Origin: Paenibacillus sp. MSJ-34
GTDB taxonomy: Bacteria; Bacillota; Bacilli; Paenibacillales; Paenibacillaceae
Assembly (NCBI RefSeq): GCF_018918005.1
Contig: NZ_JAHLPR010000007.1
Span: forward strand, 89,894 to 153,893
Length of the DNA stretch: 64,000 nucleotides
Reading direction: 5' to 3'
A program made the translations under genes and the position numbers. The notes under the pieces were generated by a model. It saw only the letters and a list, made by a program, of their open reading frames with translations. It made no database searches and was not told the DNA's origin. Position 1 is the first letter of the stretch; each line of letters starts with the position of its first letter. Positions 51,064 to 59,207 of the stretch are shown here, in pieces.

Positions 51064-51858
51064 ATGAAAATATGCGAAACGAGGTGGCAAACAGCGTTGA
51101 ACTCAATCGGCAAGAACGGCAACGAAATATCGAAGCAAGCCCCGGTTCCTTTGTACTATCAATTAAAGGAGATTTTGAAACGGGCGATCGAACGGCAGGA
51201 ATGGCGGCCAGGCGATCTGATTCCGTCGGAGCGGGAACTGATGGAACGCTACGATATTAGCCGTCCGACCGTAAGACAGGCGGTCGCGGAGCTTGTAAAC
51301 GAAGGGCTGCTGCGCAAAGAGCACGGCAGAGGGACGTTCGTGGCCAGTCCGAAAATTACGGGACGGTTTCTAGAAACGTTGGGGAGCTTTCAACATGAAA
51401 TGGAACTGCAAGGGCTGCCGTTCGCAACCGTCGTCGTACAACAGAAGATCGTGCCTGCCGATCAAGCGCCGCAAGAAATTTTCGCGAATCGATACGAATC
51501 GTACCTATTGCTGGAGCGGCTGCGCGTTGTGAAGAACGAGCCGTACGTTGTCGCAACGACTTACGTTCCGCTGGCGCTCGCGCCGGGCATTGAGGGCGAA
51601 GATTTCGAGCAAGTATCGTTATATCGGCTTATGGAGGACAGATATCATTACCGAATCGGTTATGCTCGCCGAACGATCGAATCCGAGCATGCAACCCCGG
51701 AACTGGCTGCGATGCTTCGGATCAAACACCGGGACGCGATTCAGAAAATCAGCACCGTCGGCTATTTGGATTCGGATATGCCGTTCGAATATACGATCGG
51801 ACGATATCGGGGAGATGTCAGCAATTTCACGGTTACCGTTCCTTACCGGCGGCCTTAA
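51064..51858 (+). CDS. GntR-family regulator, HutC/UTRA type
   Basis: 264 residues. Winged helix (PLYYQLKEILKRAIERQEWRPGDLIPSERELMERYDISRPTVRQAVAELVNEGLLRKEHGRGTFVA pattern, about 27-95) and a UTRA effector domain ending FEYTIGRYRGDVSNFTV. First gene of an operon with a sugar kinase and a TalC-type aldolase, so it probably senses their substrate or phosphorylated product and represses its own promoter. Confidence 0.9.
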   Translation: MKICETRWQTALNSIGKNGNEISKQAPVPLYYQLKEILKRAIERQEWRPGDLIPSERELMERYDISRPTVRQAVAELVNEGLLRKEHGRGTFVASPKITGRFLETLGSFQHEMELQGLPFATVVVQQKIVPADQAPQEIFANRYESYLLLERLRVVKNEPYVVATTYVPLALAPGIEGEDFEQVSLYRLMEDRYHYRIGYARRTIESEHATPELAAMLRIKHRDAIQKISTVGYLDSDMPFEYTIGRYRGDVSNFTVTVPYRRP

Positions 51859-51887
51859 CAATGAAATCGGAGGAGGATGGATGCGGG

Positions 51888-53423
51888 ATGTCGACCAAAT
51901 ATATATTGGCTCATGACATCGGCACGACAGGCAACAAAGCGACATTGTACACAAGCGGCGGGGAAAAGATCGGGAGCGCCTTCTACGGATATGAAACGCA
52001 TTATCCGCAAGTCGGCTGGGCCGAGCAAAATCCCGACGATTGGTGGGAGGCGGTATGCGTCTCCACCCGCAAGCTGCTGCAAACGACGCAAACGGGACAA
52101 GACCATATCGGCTGCGTCTCGTTCAGCGGGCAAATGATGGGCTGTTTGTTGGTGGATAAGCGGGGCGTGCCGCTTGAACGCTCGATCATTTGGGCGGATA
52201 TGCGGGCCGAGGCGGAAGCGGACTGGATGCTGAACCGGCTTGGGATGGAATATGCGTATCGGATGACAGGGCATCGCATCAGTTCTTCCTACCCCGGGCC
52301 GAAACTGCTATGGATCAAGCGGCGTCGTCCGGACATTTACGGGCAAGCGGCGAAAATGCTTCAAGCGAAAGATTATTTGGCATACAAAATGACGGGGGCA
52401 TTCGCGACCGATTATTCCGACGCTTCCGCGACCAATCTATTCGATTTGTCCGCGAAGCGCTGGTCGGAGCGCATCATCGAAGCATGCGGTTTCGATATGA
52501 ATCTATTGCCCGCCCCTTATCCGTCAGCGACCGTCATTGGCGAAGTGACGGCGGAAGCCGCCGCCGCAACCGGCTTGAAACAAGGAACGAGCGTCGTCAT
52601 CGGGGGCGGAGACGGATGCTGCGCCGCCGCCGGCGCGGGTGTCATGAACGAAGGAGAGTCTTTCAATTGCATCGGCACGTCTTCGTGGATTTCGATTGCG
52701 ACGAACGAACCTCTTTTCGATCCTGCCATGAGAACCTTTACGTTCGTTCATTTGGACCCGGCCCAATATGTGCCTACCGGAACGATGCAATGCGGAGGCG
52801 CTTCGCTGCAATGGCTGAAAAACCGCTTTTACGCGGCGGAGTCTGCAAGCGCTTCAAACGTTTATGACCTGTTGAATGCGGAAGCGGCCGCTTCTCCCGC
52901 CGGCGCGAATCGGCTGCTGTATCTCCCCTATTTGCTGGGGGAGAGGGCTCCGCGCTGGAATCCCGATGCGCGGGGAGCCTTTATCGGCCTGCATATGAAG
53001 CATGACCGGGGCGATTTGGCGAGGGCGGTGATGGAAGGAGTAGGCTATAACCTGAAAATCGTGCTCGATACGTTCCGCGGACAAGGCGTATCGATCGATC
53101 GGATGCGGGTATTGGGTGGCGGTGCGAAAAGCCCGTTATGGCGCCAAATTCTCGCAGACATTTACGATACGGAAATATCGGTTCCCGCCGATCTGGAAGA
53201 AGCTACTTCGATGGGAGCGGCGATGGCCGGCGCGGTCGGAGCCGGCTTGATTCCGTCCTTCTCCGCGGCGAAACGATGGATCAAGGAAGTATCGACGCAT
53301 CAACCGGCGCGGGAATATCGGCAAATCTATGACGAGATGTTCGACATATTCGAACAAAGTTATCGCCAATTGCTGCCTATCTATCAATCTTTGAAACAAG
53401 TAAACGGAAAAACGGAGGGGTAA
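51888..53423 (+). CDS. FGGY-family carbohydrate kinase (xylulokinase-like)
   Basis: 511 residues. HDIGTTGNKATLY phosphate-binding start, CVSFSGQMMGCLLVD, WADMRAEAEA, GGGDGCCAAAGAGV and MRVLGGGAKSPLWRQILADI. XylB-like subgroup; phosphorylates a ketose or polyol. ATG 51888 sits 11 bases after GGAGGAGG; an upstream ATG at 51861 has no ribosome site. Between a GntR regulator and a TalC-like aldolase. Confidence 0.88.
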   Translation: MSTKYILAHDIGTTGNKATLYTSGGEKIGSAFYGYETHYPQVGWAEQNPDDWWEAVCVSTRKLLQTTQTGQDHIGCVSFSGQMMGCLLVDKRGVPLERSIIWADMRAEAEADWMLNRLGMEYAYRMTGHRISSSYPGPKLLWIKRRRPDIYGQAAKMLQAKDYLAYKMTGAFATDYSDASATNLFDLSAKRWSERIIEACGFDMNLLPAPYPSATVIGEVTAEAAAATGLKQGTSVVIGGGDGCCAAAGAGVMNEGESFNCIGTSSWISIATNEPLFDPAMRTFTFVHLDPAQYVPTGTMQCGGASLQWLKNRFYAAESASASNVYDLLNAEAAASPAGANRLLYLPYLLGERAPRWNPDARGAFIGLHMKHDRGDLARAVMEGVGYNLKIVLDTFRGQGVSIDRMRVLGGGAKSPLWRQILADIYDTEISVPADLEEATSMGAAMAGAVGAGLIPSFSAAKRWIKEVSTHQPAREYRQIYDEMFDIFEQSYRQLLPIYQSLKQVNGKTEG

Positions 53424-53424
53424 T

Positions 53425-54084
53425 ATGGAACTTTATCTCGATACGGGAAATTTGGAGCATATACGATCGGGCATGGAGTTGGGCTTTTTGGATGGAATTA
53501 CGACGAATCCGAGCATTTTGGCGAAAGAAAAAAAGGCGCCGATGGAATTGCTGAAGGAAATCGACCGAATCGTTCCCGGGAAAGTATGGTACCAGGTGAC
53601 GGGACGGACGGCGGCGGATATGATTCGGGAGGCGCGGGAAGCGGCGAGCCTATGCAAACGTCCGGTCATCAAATTTCCGATGAGCATGGACAGCTTGCAG
53701 GCGCTGCATGCCATTTCCAAGGACGGAATCGAAACGAATATGACGCTTGTCTACACACCGGGGCAGGCCGTTCTGGCGGCGAAGGCGGGGGCGGTTTATA
53801 TCAGTCCGTATCTGGGCCGGATCGACGATGTCGGCGCATCGGGCCTCGCCTTTGTTCGAGAAGTTCGGGAAATGTACCGGACGCTCGGATTTGAGACGAA
53901 AATTATCGCCGCCAGCATTCGCGGCACGCAGCATGTCGTCGACGCCGCCAAGCTCGGGGTGGACGCGATGACGATGTCGTACGAGGTGTTCCGGGATTTG
54001 GCGGTACATCCGTTAACGGAAAAAGGAAGCAGGCAATTCGCGGACGATTGGGAAGCCTTGCTTGGCGAATCCGGCACTATTTGA
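53425..54084 (+). CDS. TalC/fructose-6-phosphate aldolase-like transaldolase
   Basis: 219 residues, short transaldolase family: LYLDTGNLEHI, DGITTNPSILAKE, KFPMSMDSLQAL (Schiff-base Lys expected in VIKFPMS), TLVYTPGQAVLAAKAGAVYISPYLGRIDD. Cleaves or transfers a dihydroxyacetone unit. Starts two bases after the kinase stop with GGAGGGG ahead. It and the FGGY kinase should act in sequence on one sugar. Confidence 0.9.
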   Translation: MELYLDTGNLEHIRSGMELGFLDGITTNPSILAKEKKAPMELLKEIDRIVPGKVWYQVTGRTAADMIREAREAASLCKRPVIKFPMSMDSLQALHAISKDGIETNMTLVYTPGQAVLAAKAGAVYISPYLGRIDDVGASGLAFVREVREMYRTLGFETKIIAASIRGTQHVVDAAKLGVDAMTMSYEVFRDLAVHPLTEKGSRQFADDWEALLGESGTI

Positions 54085-54159
54085 ATTTCCAAAATTAAGC
54101 TATAATAAAATGGTTCTATTCTATCATTCTAGTATTTGACGGAAAGGAAGTTATCAATC

Positions 54160-56181
54160 GTGCCAAGATTTGCATCTATCGTTAGATTCCATCCGCGCGC
54201 CTATTGGATCGTTGCTGCCTCGATGCTGGCTTTGCTCGCGGGTTATGCCATGCATCCCGCCGGTGTCCATGCCTCGTCCGAAGAGAGCCGGACAGGCCAT
54301 TCCATTGAACAAGTCGTCGAGAAATGGCGGCAATACCGCCCTGCCTACGCCGGCAATCCTTATGCGGAACAGCCCGGCTTGTATCCCCCGTATCGAACGG
54401 GCAAGCTGGACTCTGATTATTTGCAGGACGGGATTCATACCATCAACTTTATGCGTTTCTTGGCGGGGATGCCGGAAAACGCGATGTTGGACGAAGCGCT
54501 GAACGATCAAGCCATGCAATCCGTCATTCGAAACGCCGTCGCCGATCTGAAATCCGCCGGGCAATCGATGCCCGATTTGCCCGCAGCGCTCGGTCAACAA
54601 GCCGGATCGGGCAATATCGGATATTTGACATTTAATGTCACCAATCCGATGTTGGGATTGCCGTCTTTGCAAGAAGCGGTGAGCGGAACGATAAGAGATA
54701 CCTCTTCCCTTGAGCGGCTCTCCGGCAAACGGAATACGTTTCTGGCGCCTGAGAGAACGCGGTTCGGCTTTGGCTTTGCATTTACGCCTTCGCTTCACTA
54801 CCGGAGCATCGCGTTCAACACCCCTGCCGATTCGGGCGCGGCCGATTACGATTATATCGCCTGGCCGGGAGCCGGAGCGTTTCCGCTGAGCGAAATGTCG
54901 GAATACGACGGTTGGACCGTGCGCCTGAATCCGAATAAGTATGGGAATTTATCCGCAAGCCAAGTGAAAGTAACGTTGCAGCGGATCAACGACAACAAGA
55001 CATGGTCCTTCAGCGCCGCGGATCAAGGAAAGCAGGGGGACCGGGCTTCCAAATTTTTTGCCGTCGATTCCGCCTCCGGCAGCATCACATTTCGTCCGGA
55101 CCAGTTGATGTTTCTTAACGATTACGATGTGTACAAGGTACATATTTCCGGCATTCGGGACAATGGAGGAAGCGAGAAGACGATTTCCTACGAAGTCCGT
55201 TTCTTCGATCTTCCGCCGGACGGAATGACCAAAGAGTATATCGCGGATTGGAAGTCTCGCTCCGGAAAGCCTGCCGGATCCGACCGCAAAGTGCGTTTCG
55301 CGAACAAAGAGTTTGAAGCCGCAATAAGGCTCATGCTGAATAAGCCGGAAGACGACGTAACGGAAGCCGAAATGGCCAGAATCCGCTTCCTGGAGCTGAT
55401 GGACGATCCGGGGAAAGATGCCGCTCTGCTGGCGAAACTGACCCATTTGCGAACGTTGTTCCTGTTCGATGATTTGTCGGACTACAGCTTTCTAAAACAA
55501 ACGAAATATTTGCAAAGGGTGGAGTATCAATCGTGGACGAGCGAAAAATCCGGATTGATAGACGCCGTCGAAACGACGCCGTTACCCTACATGGACAATT
55601 TCCAAATCTACACTCCGGTTCGAATCGGCTCGATCGACAAGCTTATCTCCCATATTCCCAATGTCCGCACGCTTACATTGGAGAGCGGAGATATCGACAG
55701 CTTGCAGCCGCTCCTTCCGCTGCATCGGCAGTTGAAACGGCTTACGGTCAACGGCGAGAATTTAACCGATATCTCGGCGCTCGACCGCTTTCAATTGCAG
55801 GAATTGCGTCTGGAGTCGGCCAAAATGAAAGACGTTTCCGCTCATATCGCCAAGCAGAAACGTTTGAACGTTCTGCGCGTCAGTTACTCGGGAATCAATG
55901 ATCTGTCGTTTGCGTCCTCCTTGCCGGGATTAATGTCGCTGGACATTTCGGGCAACCGGATAAGCGATTTGTCGCCATTGGCCGCTCTGCCGAATTTAGC
56001 CGAATTGTATGCGGTCCAAAACCGGATTAAAGACATATCCGTATTAAAGCAATTGAAACATTTAAACACGGTTAACGTTTCTTACAACGGGATGGACGCC
56101 GGAGCAAGCAAAGCCGCAGCGGATATTGCTGTGGAATTGAGAGAACGGGGCGTTTACTTCGAAGACCAGCCGCAATCTTGA
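54160..56181 (+). CDS. Exported protein with degenerate CAP-like domain and leucine-rich repeats
   Basis: 673 residues from GTG behind GGAAAGGAAG. Signal peptide or N-terminal anchor (about 10-38). Residues ~85-240 follow the CAP pattern seen in Paenibacillus exoproteins (INFMRFLAGMPENAMLDEALNDQAMQ, FGFGFAF, DYDYIAWPGAGAFP), but the usual histidines are missing. Then a beta-rich Ig-like section (~250-365), and from ~425 leucine-rich repeats (LDISGNRISDLSPLAALPNLAELYAVQNRIKDISVL). Probably a cell-surface binding protein rather than an enzyme. Monocistronic. Confidence 0.75.
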   Translation: MPRFASIVRFHPRAYWIVAASMLALLAGYAMHPAGVHASSEESRTGHSIEQVVEKWRQYRPAYAGNPYAEQPGLYPPYRTGKLDSDYLQDGIHTINFMRFLAGMPENAMLDEALNDQAMQSVIRNAVADLKSAGQSMPDLPAALGQQAGSGNIGYLTFNVTNPMLGLPSLQEAVSGTIRDTSSLERLSGKRNTFLAPERTRFGFGFAFTPSLHYRSIAFNTPADSGAADYDYIAWPGAGAFPLSEMSEYDGWTVRLNPNKYGNLSASQVKVTLQRINDNKTWSFSAADQGKQGDRASKFFAVDSASGSITFRPDQLMFLNDYDVYKVHISGIRDNGGSEKTISYEVRFFDLPPDGMTKEYIADWKSRSGKPAGSDRKVRFANKEFEAAIRLMLNKPEDDVTEAEMARIRFLELMDDPGKDAALLAKLTHLRTLFLFDDLSDYSFLKQTKYLQRVEYQSWTSEKSGLIDAVETTPLPYMDNFQIYTPVRIGSIDKLISHIPNVRTLTLESGDIDSLQPLLPLHRQLKRLTVNGENLTDISALDRFQLQELRLESAKMKDVSAHIAKQKRLNVLRVSYSGINDLSFASSLPGLMSLDISGNRISDLSPLAALPNLAELYAVQNRIKDISVLKQLKHLNTVNVSYNGMDAGASKAAADIAVELRERGVYFEDQPQS

Positions 56182-56194
56182 CGGCTGGCCCCAA

Positions 56195-56248
56195 TAAGAG
56201 AAAACACGCAAGACGGTGTTCCGTTGCCGCTCTGCGTGTTTTCTCTTA
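56195..56248. terminator. Bidirectional terminator
   Basis: 16-bp perfect inverted repeat (56195-56210 and 56233-56248) between the convergent exoprotein and aldo-keto reductase genes. The right arm contains a run of Ts, as does the left arm read on the minus strand. Confidence 0.8.
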
Positions 56249-56261
56249 TCTATGCGCTTGT

Positions 56262-57152
56262 TTACACCAGTTCGGCCGCGCGCGCGTTGCTCTCGACCTG
56301 TTCTACATTTTTGCAGCCCGGTATGACGCAAGTGACGGCATCGTTGCGCAGACACCATGCAAGCGCCCACTCCGCCATCGGGACGCCCGGCGGAACCTCG
56401 TTCCGCCGGATTTCCTCCGCTTGCTCGAGCTTCCGCTTCACTTCCGCGGGATCGTGATTTTGCCGCACGTCGTTGGCGGCGAATGTCGCCCCCGGCTTGT
56501 ACTTGCCGCTCAAATATCCGCTGGCCAGCGGCACCCGGGCCAACACGCCGAGATTTTGCTCCCGGCACGAGGGGAATACCCGCTCTTCCGGTTCCCGTTC
56601 CAGCCGGTTGTACACCAACTGTATGGCGCCGGCGCCAACGCGGGCCGCCGATTCGGTCTGATGCATGCTGTTGCTCTTATTCAGCGACAGTCCTAGATGG
56701 CGCACTTTCCCCGCTTGCACCTGCTTGTCCAAGGCCGTCCATAGATCGTCGTTATCAAACGCTTTGTCGTCGCCGGAGTGGAATTGGTACAAGTCGATAT
56801 AATCCGTCTGCAGCGCCCGCAGCGAATCGTCCAATTGGCGAAGCACTTCCTGCGCCCCGTATTGCGGGGTACGGTTCAGGTGGGAATGGAACTTGTGCCC
56901 GAATTTGGTGGCGATAATCCAATCTTCGCGCCGGTCTTTGCGCACGAATTCGCCGATTAACGATTCCGACAAATGATCGCCGTAGCATTCCGCAGTGTCG
57001 ATCAAGTTGATGCCCAATTCCTTCGCTCTGCCCAATATTTCGTCCGCTTCCCGCTGCGTATAGTCGCGGCCCCATTCTCCGCCGAACTGCCACGTTCCGA
57101 TGCCGATTACGGATACGTTCAGATCCGTCTTGCCGAGTTTGCGGTATTTCAT
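56262..57152 (-). CDS. Aldo/keto reductase
   Basis: 296 residues, NADPH-dependent TIM-barrel reductase. Tetrad present: Asp and Tyr in LIDTAECYG, Lys in IATKFGH, His in YQFHSGDD. IPGCKNVEQVESN is the C-terminal cofactor motif. Reduces aldehydes or ketones; specificity unknown. Start after AAAGG. Monocistronic. Confidence 0.9.
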   Translation of the reverse strand: MKYRKLGKTDLNVSVIGIGTWQFGGEWGRDYTQREADEILGRAKELGINLIDTAECYGDHLSESLIGEFVRKDRREDWIIATKFGHKFHSHLNRTPQYGAQEVLRQLDDSLRALQTDYIDLYQFHSGDDKAFDNDDLWTALDKQVQAGKVRHLGLSLNKSNSMHQTESAARVGAGAIQLVYNRLEREPEERVFPSCREQNLGVLARVPLASGYLSGKYKPGATFAANDVRQNHDPAEVKRKLEQAEEIRRNEVPPGVPMAEWALAWCLRNDAVTCVIPGCKNVEQVESNARAAELV

Positions 57153-57211
57153 ATGCGATGCACACCTTTCCTCGTTTTTACGTCTATGTTTTGGATACTT
57201 CTATCATATAT

Positions 57212-57230
57212 AAAAAACGGCGCTGGCGCC
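57212..57230 (-). terminator. Probable terminator of the ybjQ pair
   Basis: On the minus strand GGCG, a 4-nt loop and CGCC are followed by GTTTTTT. A second inverted repeat (CCCCGG...CCGGGG, 57239-57267) lies just upstream. Confidence 0.5.
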
Positions 57231-57279
57231 AATAACGAATCCCCGGGGCGATACGGATGTATAAGCTCCGGGGATTATG

Positions 57280-57522
57280 TTATTCCTCGACCCGAACGTA
57301 TTCGCGCTCGCCGGTCTTTGGATGGTAGTATACTTGATATTTTTGTCCGTCTTTCGGATCGAAAAATATTTCCTTGGTTTTGACGAAATCGCCGCCGTAC
57401 AACGATTGCTTCGGATCGCGGCCATTGCTCCGGTACCTTTTATCGAAATAGCGCCAACTGATCCATAGGATAAGCAGGAAGCCCGCGACTTGCAGAACGA
57501 TCCACGCGATTCCCCAAATCAC
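57280..57522 (-). CDS. Small single-pass membrane protein coupled to ybjQ
   Basis: 80 residues: N-terminal transmembrane helix (about 2-24) and a basic soluble tail (DPKQSLYGGDFVKTKEIFFDPK...YQVYYHPKTGEREYVRVEE). Start overlaps the ybjQ stop by four bases. No family name known to me. Confidence 0.65.
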   Translation of the reverse strand: MIWGIAWIVLQVAGFLLILWISWRYFDKRYRSNGRDPKQSLYGGDFVKTKEIFFDPKDGQKYQVYYHPKTGEREYVRVEE

Positions 57523-57842
57523 GTCAGCGGCCTCGCTTGCACAGCCGTTCCGTAGGCGACGATCTCGCTCATGTTGCTGCCGATATCGCCGCTGTCGAAG
57601 CGCATCATAACAACTGCGTTGGCTCCCATCGCATGCGCGTTTTGAATCATCCGGTCGATCGCTTGCCGGCGGGCGTCTTCGATCATTTGCGTATATTGCG
57701 TCACTTCGCCGCCAACGAGCCCTTTCAGCGACGCCATAATATCTCCGCCGAGCCCCCGCGCCCGCACAACGACGCCGAACGCCGTTCCGTACACTTCCGT
57801 GATTTCGTAATTTTTAATGTTTTCCGTTGTCGTAATTAGCAT
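57519..57842 (-). CDS. ybjQ: YbjQ family protein (UPF0145)
   Basis: 107 residues, alpha/beta. ITTTENIKNYEITEVYGTAFGVVVRARG and GANAVVMMRFDSGDIG are family signatures; forms homopentamers in known structures, function unclear, related to heavy-metal-binding domains. AAAAGGAG precedes the ATG. Confidence 0.9.
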   Translation of the reverse strand: MLITTTENIKNYEITEVYGTAFGVVVRARGLGGDIMASLKGLVGGEVTQYTQMIEDARRQAIDRMIQNAHAMGANAVVMMRFDSGDIGSNMSEIVAYGTAVQARPLT

Positions 57843-57916
57843 GATCCTGTTCGCTCCTTTTTACATGAAATGATCGCTTGCCTTATATTACGGTTTCAAG
57901 TGACTTTCATCATTAT

Positions 57917-58123
57917 TCATTTACGATCGGACGTATCCGGCTGCGGCGGCGCATTATCCCGCTTGCCTGCGCTTCCGCCGATTCTTCCCGCCCGCGAAGC
58001 GGCCTCGCGCAGCAGAAATTCGATATGGCCGTTTACGCTGCGGAATTCGTCCGCGGCCCAGCGCTCCAGCGCCTCGTACAGTTTCGGATCGATTCGCAGC
58101 GGGAAATTTTTTTTGGCTGGCAT
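57917..58123 (-). CDS. Ribbon-helix-helix (Arc-like) DNA-binding protein
   Basis: 68 residues. The beta-strand [17 protein letters not shown] and helix [13 protein letters not shown] form an Arc/CopG-type fold; the C-terminal 20 residues are disordered and charged. Encoded 21 bases after the SPFH gene on the same strand. Proteins of this fold bind tandem or inverted operators; three 11-bp iterons lie at the operon promoter (59031-59063). Confidence 0.8.
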   Translation of the reverse strand: MPAKKNFPLRIDPKLYEALERWAADEFRSVNGHIEFLLREAASRAGRIGGSAGKRDNAPPQPDTSDRK

Positions 58124-58144
58124 TGCGGTTACCCTTGGCCTTTG

Positions 58145-58990
58145 TTAGTAAAGGCTGCCCGTATTGATTACAGGCGAAGCGCCGCGATCCGACACAATGG
58201 CCACCATCAAATTGTTAATCATTGCCGCTTTGCGTTCCTCGTCCAGTTCAACCCCGCCTTCGGCCTGCAGTTGGGCGATCGCGAGCGCAACCATGCTGAC
58301 GGCGCCTTCGACGATTTTTTGCCGGGCGGACACGATGGCCATCGCCTGTTGGCGCTGCAGCATCGCGCCGGCGATTTCCGTCGAATAGGCCAGATGCGTC
58401 AACCGCGCCTCGATCACTTCCACGCCGGCGACGGCAAGCCGCGCTTGCAGTTCCTGGCTTAATTCAAGCGCTACTTCCTCGGCGTTGCCGCGCAAGGAGT
58501 AACCGCCGTCTTCGAATGTATCGTACGGGTATTTGCTGGCTACATGGCGCAAGCCCGTCTCGCTTTGGATTTCGACGAATTGTTCGTAATTGTCGACATC
58601 GAAGGTGGCTTTGGCCGTATCGACGACCTTGAATACGATCACCGCGGCGATTTCGATCGGATTGCCTTCGATATCGTTCACCTTCAGTTTCGCGCTGTTA
58701 AAGTTGCGGACGCGCAGCGATACCTTGCGGTAGGTGGAGAAAGGAACGGTAATCCAGAATCCGCTCTCGCGAATCGTCCCCATATACCGGCCGAAGAACG
58801 TGACGACCGCGGCCTGATTCGGCTGGACGACGACCGGCGCCGTGAAAGAGGCGGCTCCGATCAATGCAATGACGATTCCGACTAACTCCAGTTGCGTCAT
58901 CAAGAGAAGATACGCTCCCAATACTACGCAAGCAAGCGTAAACAAAGCCGCCAAAAATCCATTCACCCGAAAAGCTTTTTTCTCTTTCAT
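58145..58990 (-). CDS. SPFH/Band 7 domain membrane protein
   Basis: 281 residues. Two short N-terminal hydrophobic segments (about 8-45), then the SPFH domain ([26 protein letters not shown]) and a helical C-terminus ([30 protein letters not shown]). Flotillin/slipin-like scaffolds organise membrane microdomains. ATG 58990 follows AAAGGAG. First gene of a two-gene operon with the RHH regulator. Confidence 0.88.
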   Translation of the reverse strand: MKEKKAFRVNGFLAALFTLACVVLGAYLLLMTQLELVGIVIALIGAASFTAPVVVQPNQAAVVTFFGRYMGTIRESGFWITVPFSTYRKVSLRVRNFNSAKLKVNDIEGNPIEIAAVIVFKVVDTAKATFDVDNYEQFVEIQSETGLRHVASKYPYDTFEDGGYSLRGNAEEVALELSQELQARLAVAGVEVIEARLTHLAYSTEIAGAMLQRQQAMAIVSARQKIVEGAVSMVALAIAQLQAEGGVELDEERKAAMINNLMVAIVSDRGASPVINTGSLY

Positions 58991-59024
58991 CGTACATGCT
59001 CCTTTACTGTTCATTATGATATAT

Positions 59025-59063
59025 ATTATATTGATACTCATTTGATATTCATATGATATCACT
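59025..59063 (-). promoter_or_regulatory. SPFH operon promoter with 11-bp iterons
   Basis: A minus-strand -10 TATAAT (59030-59025) is preceded by three tandem 11-bp repeats: TTGATACTCAT (59031-59041), TTGATATTCAT (59042-59052) and ATGATATCACT (59053-59063). They occupy the -35 and spacer region, as an operator for a one-turn-spaced binding protein would. Confidence 0.6.
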
Positions 59064-59082
59064 TTTACATAAAAATGTAAAA
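59063..59082. promoter_or_regulatory. Palindrome between SPFH and dnaB
   Basis: TTTTACATaaaaATGTAAAA: perfect 8-bp arms with a 4-nt centre, directly next to the iterons in the divergent SPFH/dnaB region. Candidate operator. Confidence 0.45.
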
Positions 59083-59207
59083 TGTAAATAAATCCAATTC
59101 CGCCAATTTCCTTTGCTAACCCCCTTCATTCTAGTATGTTCGACATCCCTTTTATGATAGAATAGGATAGATACGGATTCGTGAACGACAATGAGGTGAC
59201 ACGGACG

